Source of the DNA: Physcomitrium patens
Lineage: Eukaryota > Streptophyta > Bryopsida > Funariales > Funariaceae
Length of the DNA stretch: 64,000 nt
Direction of reading: 5' to 3'
Assembly: GCF_000002425.4 (NCBI RefSeq)
Contig: NC_037256.1
Location: 4,414,620 to 4,478,619 of the forward strand
The notes under the pieces are model-generated. The model did no database searches. It was not told the DNA's origin and worked only from the letters and a program-made list of their open reading frames with translations. Of the stretch, positions 22,107-33,799 are shown one piece after another. Position 1 is the stretch's first letter, and each line of letters opens with the position of its first letter. A program made the translations under genes and the position numbers.

Positions 22107-22149
<43 letters not shown>

Positions 22150-22751
22150 GTAGCCAATAAATTGTTCTTTTCAATTCTAGTTGCTGATCTTTCATTTCTC
22201 TCCATACACATAAGTTATGCTTCAAAGAGTGATAGTAGGTACAAATTTGACACCTTAACTTTGAACACCTATATATCTTTCATAAAAACTCTAAATCATA
22301 CAAATTCTTTATCCAAATTATATCCAAAATCCTGAACTTGCTGACCTTAGCCTCTAAAATTTGAATGAATTCAAAAGAGAAACCCTAATCTCTAATAAGG
22401 CCTCGGGCAGCCTCCTTAAAGCCCATTAGGCATGGCCTTCGACTAATAGGAATGAAGTTTCCCATTCTTTGCCTTCATCCAACCATACCTTGCTTTCATC
22501 TCTTTCAATAAGCCTCTTATTAGTTAAGATTTTCTTCTTTAGGCCCTAATCTTCTCATAAGCTTTATACTAAATATCTAAATCCTTCATAATATAAATAC
22601 TATAATCAAAATAGATAAATCTCCAAATAAATTTTCTTATATCAATTCTCTTTAAATTTATTTACTAACCACTCTAATCTACATCAAGACTTACAAATAT
22701 ATTATATGTTTTAATTAATTTTTACATACTATAAGGAACTACAGTATGACA
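21477..22751 (-). mobile_element. Solo LTR of family S, nested in A gag
   Basis: It runs from TGTTGGGATAGAG to CAGTATGACA and matches the solo LTR at 31206-32461 and, inverted, the E LTR at 50934-52182. Orientation is minus if the E LTR, which is followed by a primer site and gag, defines plus. It contains a long (TA)n tract at 22111-22145. Element A gag is collinear across it. Read on the minus strand, the flanks are ACAT and ATGT, compatible with a degraded 4-bp duplication. No internal region is present. Confidence 0.85.
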
Positions 22752-23090
22752 ATGTGACTCCTCCATCGGATAGCGTTCGAGCTATAAAGCTATTATCAAT
22801 CTAATTTGTTTGATAAAATCTCAAAGCTTGGAACGCGTACCATCAAACTTGTCTGGAAGGCTAATTCGGGACTCCTTTTGTTGTAAGACCAATGGTTCTT
22901 GTTGAATTAGAGGCAAAGCTGCTTCTTTTGGTACTAAAGCTTGAGGCTGGTGAATCCTCGATTCTGTCATCCCGGATGCTCCATCATTATGAAGTCTTGC
23001 AATGATTCCTTTAATCTCTACAGTTCTTTGTGATAACATAGCAAGTTCATTCATAATGGCGTCCAACTTGGACTCTAAACTTTTAGTCAT
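22752..23090 (-). pseudogene. Element A gag N-terminus
   Basis: ATG at 23088-23090 starts MTKSLESKLDAIMNELAML, a coiled-coil-like region. It is followed by a Pro/Gln/Glu-rich linker and LPDKFDGTRSKL, the motif that opens the capsid region in chromovirus gags. C1 has the equivalent MPQKFDGTRSKF. It continues past the solo LTR at 21476. Confidence 0.8.
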
Positions 23091-23391
23091 ACTAATATCT
23101 TAACCTATGACCATTCTAAGAGAAGGAAAGAAATGATTCTAAAAGAAGGCAATATTGGTTTAGAGGAGGGTACTCTGTAACCTCTAAAATGCCTTAAAAT
23201 CTTTAAGAAGAGGAGTAATCCACTCTCTCCAAGAAAGATAAGACTCTAATATTATAATAGAAGAAATATTAATTTAGAGGAGGATAATCCGCAACCTCTA
23301 AAATGCCAGTACCTTCAAGCAGAGGAATAATCTACACTCTAACAAGAAAGAACTAGCTCTGATATGAAAGATGAGTGTAGTCTCAACAAAT

Positions 23392-23730
23392 TGTTAAGAA
23401 TTTAGAATATTGATCGGAAATCTAAATAAGAAGCTTAAGAAAAATCGGTAAGAACTAGATTAATCAAATGAGTACAAGAACAACATTAGAGAGGTGTATT
23501 GTCGAGATTAAGGATCCCCTCAGTTTCGGTTCCTATATATACTACAAGGTAGGAAGCTTCTCAAGTAGCTCTCATAAACTAGGAAGCTTCTCAAGCAGCT
23601 TCCATAAGCTAGGAAGCTTCTCAAGCAGCTTCCACGAGCTTGAAAACTTTTCAAGTAGCTTCTACAAATTACAAAGCTTCTCTAAAATCTTTTAGAATCT
23701 TTTACAACTTCTTAGTGTATGTCCTTGACA
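23392..23730 (-). repeat. Element A 5' LTR
   Basis: 339 bp, TGTTAAGAATTTAG to ATGTCCTTGACA, the counterpart of 8281-8609 with visible divergence, including extra copies of the short AGGAAGCTTCTCAAG motif. It is followed by ATAGC, the target duplication. Confidence 0.92.
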
Positions 23731-23840
23731 ATAGCTATTATAGTTCAATATTATATCATCTTTGAATGACTTTTTAGTTCCTTTTAATGATACAAGAGTA
23801 TATTGAGGATTTTCTTTCTTCAAGATTTATATCCTTGATA
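23731..23840 (+). repeat. C1 5' LTR, right piece
   Basis: It continues the C1 LTR after element A and ends ATCCTTGATA (from TTGACA). It matches the left part of C2's LTR at 50312 on the opposite strand. Confidence 0.75.
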
Positions 23841-24076
23841 GTTTGACAAGAGTATTAATATACTATTTTTGTCTTGTTTTAGAAGTGAGTAGATTATCCC
23901 ACTTTTATTATTATATTTTAAAGGTTTAAACAAAAAATCTTGTTTTTTAACACTGATCTTTTTGTTAAAGAAAGTAGATTATCCTTCTTTGTAGAAATTT
24001 TTATTAGAGATTACAGATTATCTTCTTTTAATTTAACTTTTTGAATTTGTTTGAATTGTCTATAGAAGGAAAGATT

Positions 24077-25110
24077 ATGGATGCTACTCCTAGCATAAGT
24101 GAGAATAGATTTGTAACTATTGCAAATCTTCATGTGCTTGTCAACACTCTTAGAGTAGAAATTTCAAGTTTTTCCAATGTGAATCATGGAAGTACTATGC
24201 CTATTCCTATGGAAGAAGTTCAAAATCTCTGGCAAGAAGTTGTATAATTGAAGAAAGTAAGTAGATCGACCTCACAATCAAATCCAAGGAGTTTTGCTTC
24301 TACAAGTATGATAGAAACAAGAATTAGTATGCCTCAGAAGTTTGATGGAACAAGATCAAAATTTCAAAGATTTTACAATAAGTCAAGTTCTATTTAAGAT
24401 TGCATTCTTTCCAATAATCTGATGGATTTTCTCAAGTTGGATTCATACATCCACTTCTATCAAGAAGTGCTATCTTTTGGTATGTACCTTTAATAGAAAA
24501 AGATTTGCAACTCTTTTATGATTTGAATTCATTTTTAGAAGTATTTATAGCCATATTTAGAGAAAGTGATCAAGAAAGAGTAGTAGACATCAAGTTCTTA
24601 TCTTTACAACAAAAATCATGGTCAGCCACCATATATGCTATTGAATTCCAAAATCTAAGTTATGATGTGAACTGGAATAACAAAGCCCTTATCAATCAAT
24701 TTCAATATGGATTGAAAGATAATGTCAAAGACTTATTATTGACAATGCTAAAGATAAAATCTTTGAAATAATTTATTGCTTAAGCTATTCCATGTGATAA
24801 AGGATTATTTGAAAGATGTCAAGAACAAAGACTTGGCTAAAGAGGAACAAATCAAATAATGATGGCAGCTCTTAAGTTTCTAAAAACTTATTTATCAAAG
24901 CCAAAGCCAATGCAAATTAATATAATATGTTTTAAATTCTTTACATAATAGGAAAAGATCGACATTGCCAAGAAGGTTTGTATTTATATTAAAGAGAAAC
25001 TAAGTATACTACTCAACATTGTCCAAAAAAATAATACAATTACAAAATGATGAGCACAATTATCAAAGAAGATAATGTGTTGAAAAACAAGTTATTCTAA
25101 TTATAATAGG
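24077..25110 (+). pseudogene. C1 gag
   Basis: ATG at 24077 (MDATPSISENRFVTI), a near match to the C2 gag start. MPQKFDGTRSKFQRF follows, then an open stretch at 24505-24771 with the capsid-like helices. A degenerate zinc-knuckle region (ending TQHCPKKN) lies around 24960-25030. Several stops interrupt it. Confidence 0.8.
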
Positions 25111-25114
25111 GACC

Positions 25115-25501
25115 ATGCAACTGGAATCATGTACAATATCTAACAAAGGTCCTATTCTCTTTCCAAACCCCTCATCTTATTTTACAATAGATGTATGTTT
25201 AAGACCTAAAAACTATGAAGTCTTTGCCTTATTAGATTCAAGAGCCTTAGCCTATTTTATAGATGAAGATTTTGTCAAAAATCAAAAAATACTTTTAGTC
25301 AAGAAAACTAAACCCATACATATAGAGGTCATAGATGGTCATTTGTTGTCTTTTGAAAATATTATTCATGAGACTATTCTTTTAGATGTAGTAATTAAAG
25401 ATCATAACAACGTAGTAGTATTTAATATTATAAGATTTCTAACCAATCTAATAATTTTAGGATTATCATGGCTAGAAAAATATAACCTTCAAATAGATTA
25501 G
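25115..25501 (+). pseudogene. C1 protease
   Basis: 128 open codons with retropepsin features: FALLDSRALAYFIDEDFVKN at the active site and LIILGLSWLEKYNLQID at the end. The triplet is D-S-R instead of D-S-G, as in C2 and C3. Confidence 0.8.
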
Positions 25502-25679
25502 ATTTCTTGTAACCTTAAATTTTTTGATAGTATAATTCAAGATTGCATTAGTGAAATAGAAGTATATAAGTCTAATACATCCAAATCTTTACTAATAGGT
25601 GCGAGAGCTTTTATGTATGCTGAAAAAGAAGAATCATCTTTTGCTATACATGCTATGCTTATTTCTAATAGTAGAAAAA

Positions 25680-27050
25680 TATCAAGTGGTATTCCTAGTC
25701 AATACTAAGAATTCCAAGATGTTTTTGAAAAAGAAATGTAGATATTCTTGTAGAGCATCAACCTTATGATTGTTCAATTGATCTATAAGAAGGAACTCAA
25801 ACACCATTCGAATCAATCTATAGCTTATTGCAAAATGAATTCGTTGCATTAAAGGAGTACATTGATGAAAACTTAGCAAAAAACTTCATATGCCATTCTA
25901 AATCTCTAGCCAGGGCTTCTATCTTATTTGTGAAGAAGAAAGATGGATCTTTGCAGATGTATAGATTATCAAGGACTTAATAAGATCACCATAAAAAATA
26001 TGTCTCTTTTGCCTTTAATTTCAAGACTTCTTGACCAACTCAATTAAGCAAAGATCTATACCAAAATAGATCTACGAGGAATATATAACTTAGTTCGTAT
26101 CAAAGAAGGAGATGAATGAAAGACTACTTTCTGAACTAGGTATGGACATTTTGAATATAATGTCATGCCTTTTGGACTCACAAATCCATTGGCTTCTTTT
26201 CAACATCTTATAAATGATGTTTTTTTTGTAAGTTTTTAGATGATTTTGTCATTTTTATTTAGACAAGATTATAATCTATTCTAAGAACACAAAAAAACAT
26301 GAACTTCATGTTCGTTGTAAGTTACAAAAACTTAGAGATGTAAAATTATATGCCAAGTTGAAAAATTGTGTATTCCATACTACTAAAGTTGACTTTTTAG
26401 GGTACATCATTTCCAATGAAGGCCTTATGATAAATTCCAAGAAGGTCCAAACTATCATAGATTGAAAGATTTAAAGAACAATATAAGATGTATAATGCTT
26501 TTTGGACTTTATCAATTATTAATGAATCTTTATCAAGAACTTTTTTCAAGTTGTAGCTTCACATATATGTTTGACTTGTAAAGACAAATTTAAATGGAAT
26601 AAAAAAACCAAAGCATCATTTGTCACTTTGAAGAAGGAATTTATTTCTGTATCAACTTTGTATTGTATCAACTTTTTTAAGGAATTTTTTATAGAAACAT
26701 ATACATCAAACTTTGCTTTGGATGCAATATTGTTACAAATGGGAATAAATAACAAACTCCATGGATTCATTTCAAGAATAGCATCACTATCTAGAAGGTG
26801 CTTCAAGTCCAGTCACAATATATACAAATTATAAGAATCTCAAATATTTCATATTTTCACGTATTTTGAATCATCCCCAAGTCCATTGAAATATGTCATT
26901 ATTAAGATTTGATTTCAAGATCACATATTGACTTGAAAAACAACAAGGTTTATTGAATGTTCTTTCTAGATGCTCTTATTTTGCACCAAAAGAAGGAGGC
27001 ATATCTTTTGATCAACAAAGAACAATCTTCTTAAAGCTAGAGCATTTTCA
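25680..27050 (+). pseudogene. C1 reverse transcriptase and RNase H
   Basis: Recognisable in shifting frames: KEYIDENLAKNFICHSKSLA, then FVKKKDGSLQM, a palm region near 26100-26300 with a frameshift through the active site, and TCKDKFKWNKKTKASF leading to RNase H at about 26571-26834. There are many stops and short indels. Confidence 0.8.
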
Positions 27051-27114
27051 TCTTTAAGCAATGAAATCAACATTGACAATTGATTAGACCTTTGTCAAAT
27101 AAATCCAATCAAGT

Positions 27115-28212
27115 ATGTCTTTTAATCTTCTTATTCATAATATGAAGAATCTTTCTTCTAAATCTCATGATGTTTCAAAATTCGAGTTCAAGAACAACCT
27201 TCTTTATTTCAAAAGACGCCTATATATTCCAAAAAGAGAAGCAAGTTTACGTATTGTTAAAGCACATCATGACTTTCTAGCAGTAGGATATTTTGGATAC
27301 AATAAGATTTTAGACTTTATATCTAAAGATTTTTGGTGGCTACAAATATAGAAGGTGATAAAAAAATTTATCTAGTCATGTGATGTTTATTCAAGATAAA
27401 GAATTCCTTGTCATTGATCCTATGGACTTCTCTAATCATTGCTTATACTCAAACAACTATGGTCCTCTATTTCTATGGATTTTATTACAAATCTTACAAG
27501 TTCAAGTTTATATGACTCTATATTAATAATTGTAGATTGCTTCACTAAAATAGAATATTTTGTACTATATATAAAATCTATTTCAAGTGAAGAAACAACA
27601 AAGCTTTTTTTTGACAATATCTATTGCTACCATGGATTGCCAAAGGATATTATATCAAATAAGGGCACTCAATTTGTATCAAGATTTTAGAGAATCCTAT
27701 TCAAGATTTTAAAGGTAGATATAAAGCTCTCTTTGACTTTTTATCCTCAAACAGATAGACAAAAAAAAAAAGTGAATCAAATTTGGAGTAGTATTTGAGG
27801 TGTACCATCAATTATCATCAAGATGATTGAACAATTTTTTTGCTATTGGCAGAGTTAGTATACAATAATTTGGTACATTCTTCTACTTAATAAATACCTT
27901 TCTTTGCCAATTATGGTTATCATCTACAACTTGATATTTTTGACTTTTTAAAAGTTAATAAACTTATAGCAAAAGATTTAGCAAATCATTTATCAGAGCT
28001 ACATGCAACAATGAAGATATAATTAAAGGAAGCTCAAGAATAATAAAAGACCATTATACATGCCTATTGCATGGAGCAACTATAATTCAATGTGGGTGAC
28101 AAGGTATGGTTACTTCATTGCAATATTAAGACTACTTGTCCTTGTAATGAGTTTGATTATTGTAGGCTGAGATCTTTTTCTATTTGTGATTTAATCAATC
28201 ATCTATCTTATT
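27115..28212 (+). pseudogene. C1 integrase, truncated
   Basis: The open stretch 27115-27351 holds the zinc-binding part (KAHHDFLAVGYFGYNKILDF, second His replaced by Tyr). Frame 27439-27690 holds SISMDFITNLTSS, with the first catalytic Asp intact, and ISNKGTQFVSRF, with the second Asp replaced by Asn. The region of the catalytic Glu and the start of the post-integrase linker follow with stops. Similarity to C2 ends at about 28212. Confidence 0.82.
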
Positions 28213-28278
28213 TTAAGAATTATTAAGAAAGAATTCCATGATGTCATTATTGAAAATATTAAACAAAAGAGGTAATTA

Positions 28279-28947
28279 ATGGGAGAAGCTAGATTGAATC
28301 ATGCTATTGATGTACATATATGTGAAGGTGAAGAAGATGTATTTGATAATTATTACAAACAATCAGCAAGTGAAGAGAGGAATCATAATCAAAGAGTATG
28401 TTTTGATAATCAAGGTAATAAAGATAGAGAGGTTTCAAGTCATTATACTTCAAAGCATTGGGCTAGAGCAACTACAGAGGCATTAGTGAAGATTGGAAAT
28501 ATAGATGAGCCGGTTGTTGCTTTGATTGACCATGGTTTAGAGATAAATCTTATGTCTAAGGATCTTTATATGAAGCAAAGGTGGCCAATTGATATGAAGC
28601 ATGGATGAGCAATATGGGCAACCAATAATATACAAAGGGAGTTATATGGTGCTTGTTTAGATGTAAAAATTTAGATTGGTGATGTTGTAATGGAGCATAT
28701 TTTTTTTATTCAAGATGCAACATCTTATCCTCTTATTTTGGGGCAACCATATATTATTGCAACTCGGATGGAAACAAAGCTACTTGATGATAGTTCAGCT
28801 TATGCATGAATTCATAGTGAGGATGAAAGGAAGGCGATACAATTTTTGACTGTGCCTCCAAATCAAGAGTAGAATCAAGACAAATTGAAAGAAAATCCAC
28901 TGCTAAGGGTTGAAGAATTCAAGGATTTTTTGAAGGTACTATTATAA
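28279..28947 (+). pseudogene. Element D protease
   Basis: It follows the gag-end TAA at the same distance as in B and contains VALIDHGLEINLMSKDLYMK, preserving D-H-G. Stops occur at about 28606 and later. It ends at TAA 28945-28947, again overlapping a pol frame shifted by -1. Confidence 0.82.
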
Positions 28948-31205
28948 AGTGAGATTATAGAAGTACAAAAGGAGATGTACTTTCACAAGATGTAAGTGCC
29001 TTTAATAGAGGATTCATTGACATTTTTAAAAATGGAAGTATTATGTATAAGAGGATTGATGATTTAAAAAAGAAAGAAAGAAAAGAATTAAGTACTATTG
29101 AAAAAGAATTATATAAATTAAGAATATTAGAAGCTAATAAAAAGATTATTAGTATTTATGAAGAGAATGGACTAGAAGATTCTTTGAAATTGATTGCATC
29201 TATTGGATTAGATAACGATGATAGAGTTATACTAATTCATTCAAGAAAAGTTTATGATATGATTGAATCTTTTCAAGCACTAGAGGCTATAGTTGAGACA
29301 AAATATAAGATAGTAGATAAGAAGGTTAAACTAGTTGCTAGACTTTTGCCAGAAGATTCTAAAGAACAAATGAGAGAAGCATCAAGAGAAAAGAGCTTGA
29401 GGGATTTGAGGAATATTGGTCACAAGTTTACTAAAGAGACTTTTGAGGAATTGAAGATTGGTTTTGATGGTTCTTTATTGCCAAAGGAAATTATTTACTT
29501 CAAAGAGATGTTAACAAAACAAGGTAAATTATTTGCCTTTGAATCTTATGAAATTGAGTGTTTAGATCCAAATATTGTAACGCCTATGGTTATTTTCATT
29601 ATACCATATGTATCTTGGAATCTAAAGCCAATTCTAGTACCAAGGGCACATTTATCAAGCTCGGTGGAATTATTAAAAGAGAAGATGAAGATGAAGATTT
29701 TGGAGCCCTCTATTGCACCATATTCTAGTCGATGGTTTGCAGTGCCTAAGATAAATGGATCATTATGTTTTATTCAAGATATGCAACTAGTAAATGCGGT
29801 AACTATGAGGAATGCAAGAATTGGACTTACAGTAGATGAATTTATTGAGGTATTTATAGGAAGGGCAATCTATTTAATGGATAATTTTTATTCGGGCTAT
29901 GATCAATTTCAACTTACAAAAAGAAGTAGAGATATGACAACAATGAGAACACCATTTGAATTAATTAGAATGTGTATTCTTCTTCAAGGCACAATCAACT
30001 CAGTTGCGCATATGATGAATGGGATGAATAAGGTATTGAGTGATTTTATTCTTGAGAAGTCTATACCTTTTTTAGATGATATTCCTATAAAGAGGTGCAA
30101 AGAAGAAGACAAGGATGAAACTTTAGATAAGAGGGGGTGTTGCAAGTATGTTACTAATCATATACAAGATTGTAAAAAAATACTGACTTAACTTGAAAAA
30201 GTTCATCTTACATTATCGGATACAAAATCTACATTTGGAATACAAGAGGTTGTGATTATTGGACATTTATATAGATTTTATAGAAAAAACTAGATCCAAC
30301 TAAGGTTGATGGAACTAGAAGAATGAAAGAGGTTTGTAGGTTTTTAGGTGTATGTCTATTTTATCGTATTTGGATTCCTCATTATGCTCACATTGCACAT
30401 CCATTGTATGAATTGTTATACAAGGACTATTGATTTAAATGGAAAAAAAAGCATGTTAAAGCAGTGCAAAGATTAAAGAAATTATTGACATCGCCTCCAG
30501 TGTTAAGAAAAGTTGATTATAAGTGCAATAGACCAATGATTTTTATAGTGGATACTAGCCCAATTGCCATTGGATGGGATGTAGGTCAAGATAATTTTAT
30601 TGGACACAGATTTGCAGTACAATTTAGAACTAAGAATTTAAGTACTCTCTAACGTGCATATTCACAGGTGAAAAAGGAACTATGGGGAGTTGTTTTAGCT
30701 ATGAAAGTTGAAAAGTATTATTTGATTGGAATTATGGTGGTAATTGAAATGGATTATTTGATTGGAATTATGATGGTAATTGAAACAGATTATTTGATTG
30801 AGATTATGGTGGTAATTGAAATGGATTATTTACCTTTATTTGGAATGATTACCAATTATAAAATAAAAGATATTGCAATGTTGAAATAGATTGCTTATAT
30901 CAAATCACTAAATCCAAAATTTACACATGTTGCTGAAAAAGATAATCTAGTAGCAAATATGTTATCTCAAGCAATATATGAAAGAAAAGATGAGATAGTT
31001 GAAGATATTGATGATTTTGGAACAAAATTCTATTTAGTATCAAATCTTAATAAGAAAGACAAGATTTTTTTTGAAGAGCTTTGTGAAAGAGAATTACTAG
31101 AAATTGATCTTTATTTGAATACCTTGATTAAACAAGAAAATTGGTCAATAGAAAAATTTAATCAAATAAGAAAAAAAGGCTTATGGATTTTTGCTTCAAG
31201 AATGG
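28948..31205 (+). pseudogene. Element D reverse transcriptase and RNase H
   Basis: It aligns with B pol from before the first ATG. The frame 29043-30191 carries YSSRWFAVPKINGSLCFIQD, YSGYDQFQLTKRS and FLDDIPIKR (active site intact). RNase H from 30464 holds a 36-bp in-frame triplication at 30719-30826. The piece ends at the solo LTR at 31206. Confidence 0.85.
30719..30826 (+). repeat. 36-bp in-frame triplication in D RNase H
   Basis: Three consecutive units encode YLIGIMVVIEMD, YLIGIMMVIETD and YLIEIMVVIEMD. Element B has a single YLIGAVVVIETD at this place. Units lie at 30719-30754, 30755-30790 and 30791-30826. Confidence 0.95.
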
Positions 31206-32461
31206 TGTCGGGGTAGAAAGAATTTGCCTCAAGAAAGCATTGGGCTTCTGGTTGCCACTAAATACTCAATCAAATCTAAGATATAAAAATACCGTATATA
31301 TATATATATATATATATTTTTTCTTTTTGGAAAATTACATCAAAACACAAGTCCAAGTACTAAGGAAACACCTAAATATATGATAAAGATCTTAAAACCT
31401 TATATTTCCTTATGAGAGATGTTTCTCGAACTTCAACAACTCATATCTCAAGATCGGACCGTCCAAAAAATCCTAAATTTTACATAAAATACTAACATAT
31501 TTTCAAAAAAATTCAAAAAAAAATCAACTCCAAATTCGGTACAGATCTTAAGATATCGCCAAAATCCTAACAATGGCTTTAAATCCTAGCTATATTACAC
31601 CCGCATGCTAATTTCTTCATATCTCACAACATAAGTTCTCAAATACCATGAAACTTTGATCTATAGCTTCTTGATTTAATAATTCACACTTATAGAAATT
31701 TTGAGCTAAAAATTCATCCAAGAACTCAAGATATGGCTCCAACCATTACTATCAACAAAATGACTCACTTACTGCCTTTGAATTACATGTGCTGTCTTCA
31801 AATGTCTATAACTCCTTCATCTAGACTTGGAATTCGTCAAATAGTATATGTAAAGTGTAGCCAAGAAATTTTTCTCTTCAATTCTAGTTACCGATCTTTC
31901 ATTTCTCTCCGTACGCATATGTTATGCTTCAAAGAGTGACAATAGATACAAATTTGATACCTCAACTTTGAACACCTATATCTCCTTCACAAAATCTCGA
32001 AATTACACAAAATCTTCACCCAAATTATACTTAAAAACTTGAACTTCCTGACCTTAGCCTCCAAAGCTCAAATAACTTTGAAAGAAGAATCCTAATTCCT
32101 AATAAGGCCTCAGGCAGCCTCCTTGAAGCCTATTAGACATGGCTTTCGACCAATAGGAATGAAGGTCTCCATTCCTTGCCTTCATCCAACCATACCTTAC
32201 TTTCATCCCCCTCAATAAACCTTCTATTAATTAAGATTTTCTTCTTTAGGCTCTAATCTCCTCTCAAGGCTTTATACTAAACATTAAGGTCTTACAATTG
32301 TTTTAAATGCTATAATCAAAAAAGATAAAACTCAAAATAAAGTTTCTTAAATCCACTCTCTTTAAATTAATCTATTAACTATTCTAACATACATCTAGAT
32401 TTATTAATATATAATATATTTTAAATAATTTTTATATACTGTAAGCTTTTACAATACGACA
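31206..32461 (-). mobile_element. Solo LTR of family S in D integrase
   Basis: 1256 bp from TGTCGGGGTAG to CAATACGACA, flanked by a perfect 4-bp duplication ATGG (31202-31205 and 32462-32465). D pol is collinear with B across it. It matches 21477-22751 in the same orientation and 50934-52182 inverted, and includes a (TA)n tract at about 31295-31316. Confidence 0.93.
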
Positions 32462-32465
32462 ATGG

Positions 32466-33737
32466 TTCTTATAGAAGAGACCAAAGAAAAGAATTGGAAT
32501 GCCAAGAGGAGTAGTAGGTACCAAAGAAGATCAATAAAGACTATTCAAGGAGTTTTATGAGAGTCTATTGATAGGACATAGAGAAATTTGGACTACTTTT
32601 GTTAAATTGAAGGAACAATATTGGTTGAAGAATATGTATTGAGATGTAACTTTATTTGTAGAATCTTGTGTAATTTGTCAGATGTATTCAAATATATGGC
32701 ATCGAGATGAGTTACATCTGATATATCCTTTGGCTATTCATTTTAAATGGATTATGGATTTAGTTACTATGTTGATGAGACTATGACAAATGAGATATTT
32801 ACTTTTGGCTTGTGAAGATTTATCAAACCAAGTAGAAGGCATAGTACTAAGAATAAAGTCTACAGAGGAAATTTGTAAGTTTTTACTTGAGGATGTTATT
32901 TGTTGCTATGGATGTGTGAAAAAGATCATTGTAGATCGTAGAGAATTAGATGCACATAAAGCTCATGAGTTTTTTAACGGATGTAAGAATAAATTATCAT
33001 TGACTACTGCTTATAATCTAGAGGGGAATGCAAAGAGTGAACATGTACATCCACCGATTGTAAAAGCCTTAGTTAAAGCTTGCAATAGAAGAGTGAGAGA
33101 ATGGCCTCAACTTCTACCTTATGCATTATGGACTTATTGAATAATACATAGTTTAGTGACTAGACATATACTTGTCGAACTTATGATAAGTCAAAAACCA
33201 ATTATGCCAATTGAAAAACATGTGCTAACTTGGAGTATGCTACCATGGGAAGATGGATTGATAAGGGAGGAATTGTTAGCTATTAGAATTTGGCAACTTG
33301 AACAAAGATTGGAAGATGTCGAATTCGCATTAAAAAGATTAAAAAATGTAAGATTAAGAAATAAGTCTCAATTTGATAAGCAACATTGGTTGAGGCCTAG
33401 AGCAATTGAAGAAGGTGATTGGGTACTTGTTTATGATAGTAGTTTGGATAATCAACATAGTGCCTTGCGGAAGTTTTCAAAACATTCGTTTGGAGCATAT
33501 CTAGTAGTAACCGTTCATGATAATGCCACATATTCATTAAAAGAATTAGATGGTACAAGGTTGAAGATACCTTTTGCTGAGAAGCAAGTGAAGATTTTTA
33601 AAAGACGAGATAGAAAAATCAATATGAAAGATCATGTTGAAGATATCAATATTTTTGAAGAAGACAATTATTTTGGAAAAGATTATGCAAATAAAAATAA
33701 AATATTTGATGAAGAAAATGAAGAAATGGTGTGACAC
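32466..33737 (+). pseudogene. Element D integrase
   Basis: Zinc-finger and catalytic core with stops, then frames 32790-33140 and 33156-33734. It keeps an Asp at the second catalytic position (IVDRRELDAHKAHEFF), unlike B, and the Glu in GNAKSEHVHPP. The C-terminal RAIEEGDWVLVYDSSLDNQH and a GAYLVV equivalent of GPY/F are present. Confidence 0.85.
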
Positions 33738-33799
33738 TAATTATGGCACATGGTACATTTGGTGCATGTCACAGGATGCATAGGTTAAGAGGGGGTAGA

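Larger units (their letters stand above)
8281..23730 (-). mobile_element. Chromovirus A (Ty3/Gypsy with chromodomain), minus strand, complete but dead
   Basis: LTRs lie at 8281-8609 and 23392-23730. The element is flanked by a perfect 5-bp target duplication, ATAGC, at 8276-8280 and 23731-23735. Reading the minus strand from right to left gives gag (ATG at 23090), protease, reverse transcriptase, RNase H, integrase and chromodomain. Two insertions interrupt it: the solo LTR at 21477-22751 in gag and element B at 11752-20316 between protease and reverse transcriptase. Removing both restores collinearity with C1. Catalytic residues are mutated, so A is inactive. Confidence 0.92.
7656..28212 (+). 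mobile_element. Chromovirus C1 (Ty3/Gypsy), plus strand, 3' truncated, host of nested A
   Basis: The 5' LTR is in two pieces, 7656-8280 and 23731-23840, because element A inserted into it. Aligning the pieces with the LTR of C2 (50312-50810, opposite strand) joins them seamlessly. The internal region follows in order: gag from 24077, protease 25115-25501, reverse transcriptase and RNase H about 25680-27050, and integrase 27115-28100. All are riddled with stops and frameshifts. The end (chromodomain region and 3' LTR) is missing, because homology to C2 stops near 28212 where element D starts. C1 is the oldest visible stratum of the left half of the block. Confidence 0.85.
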
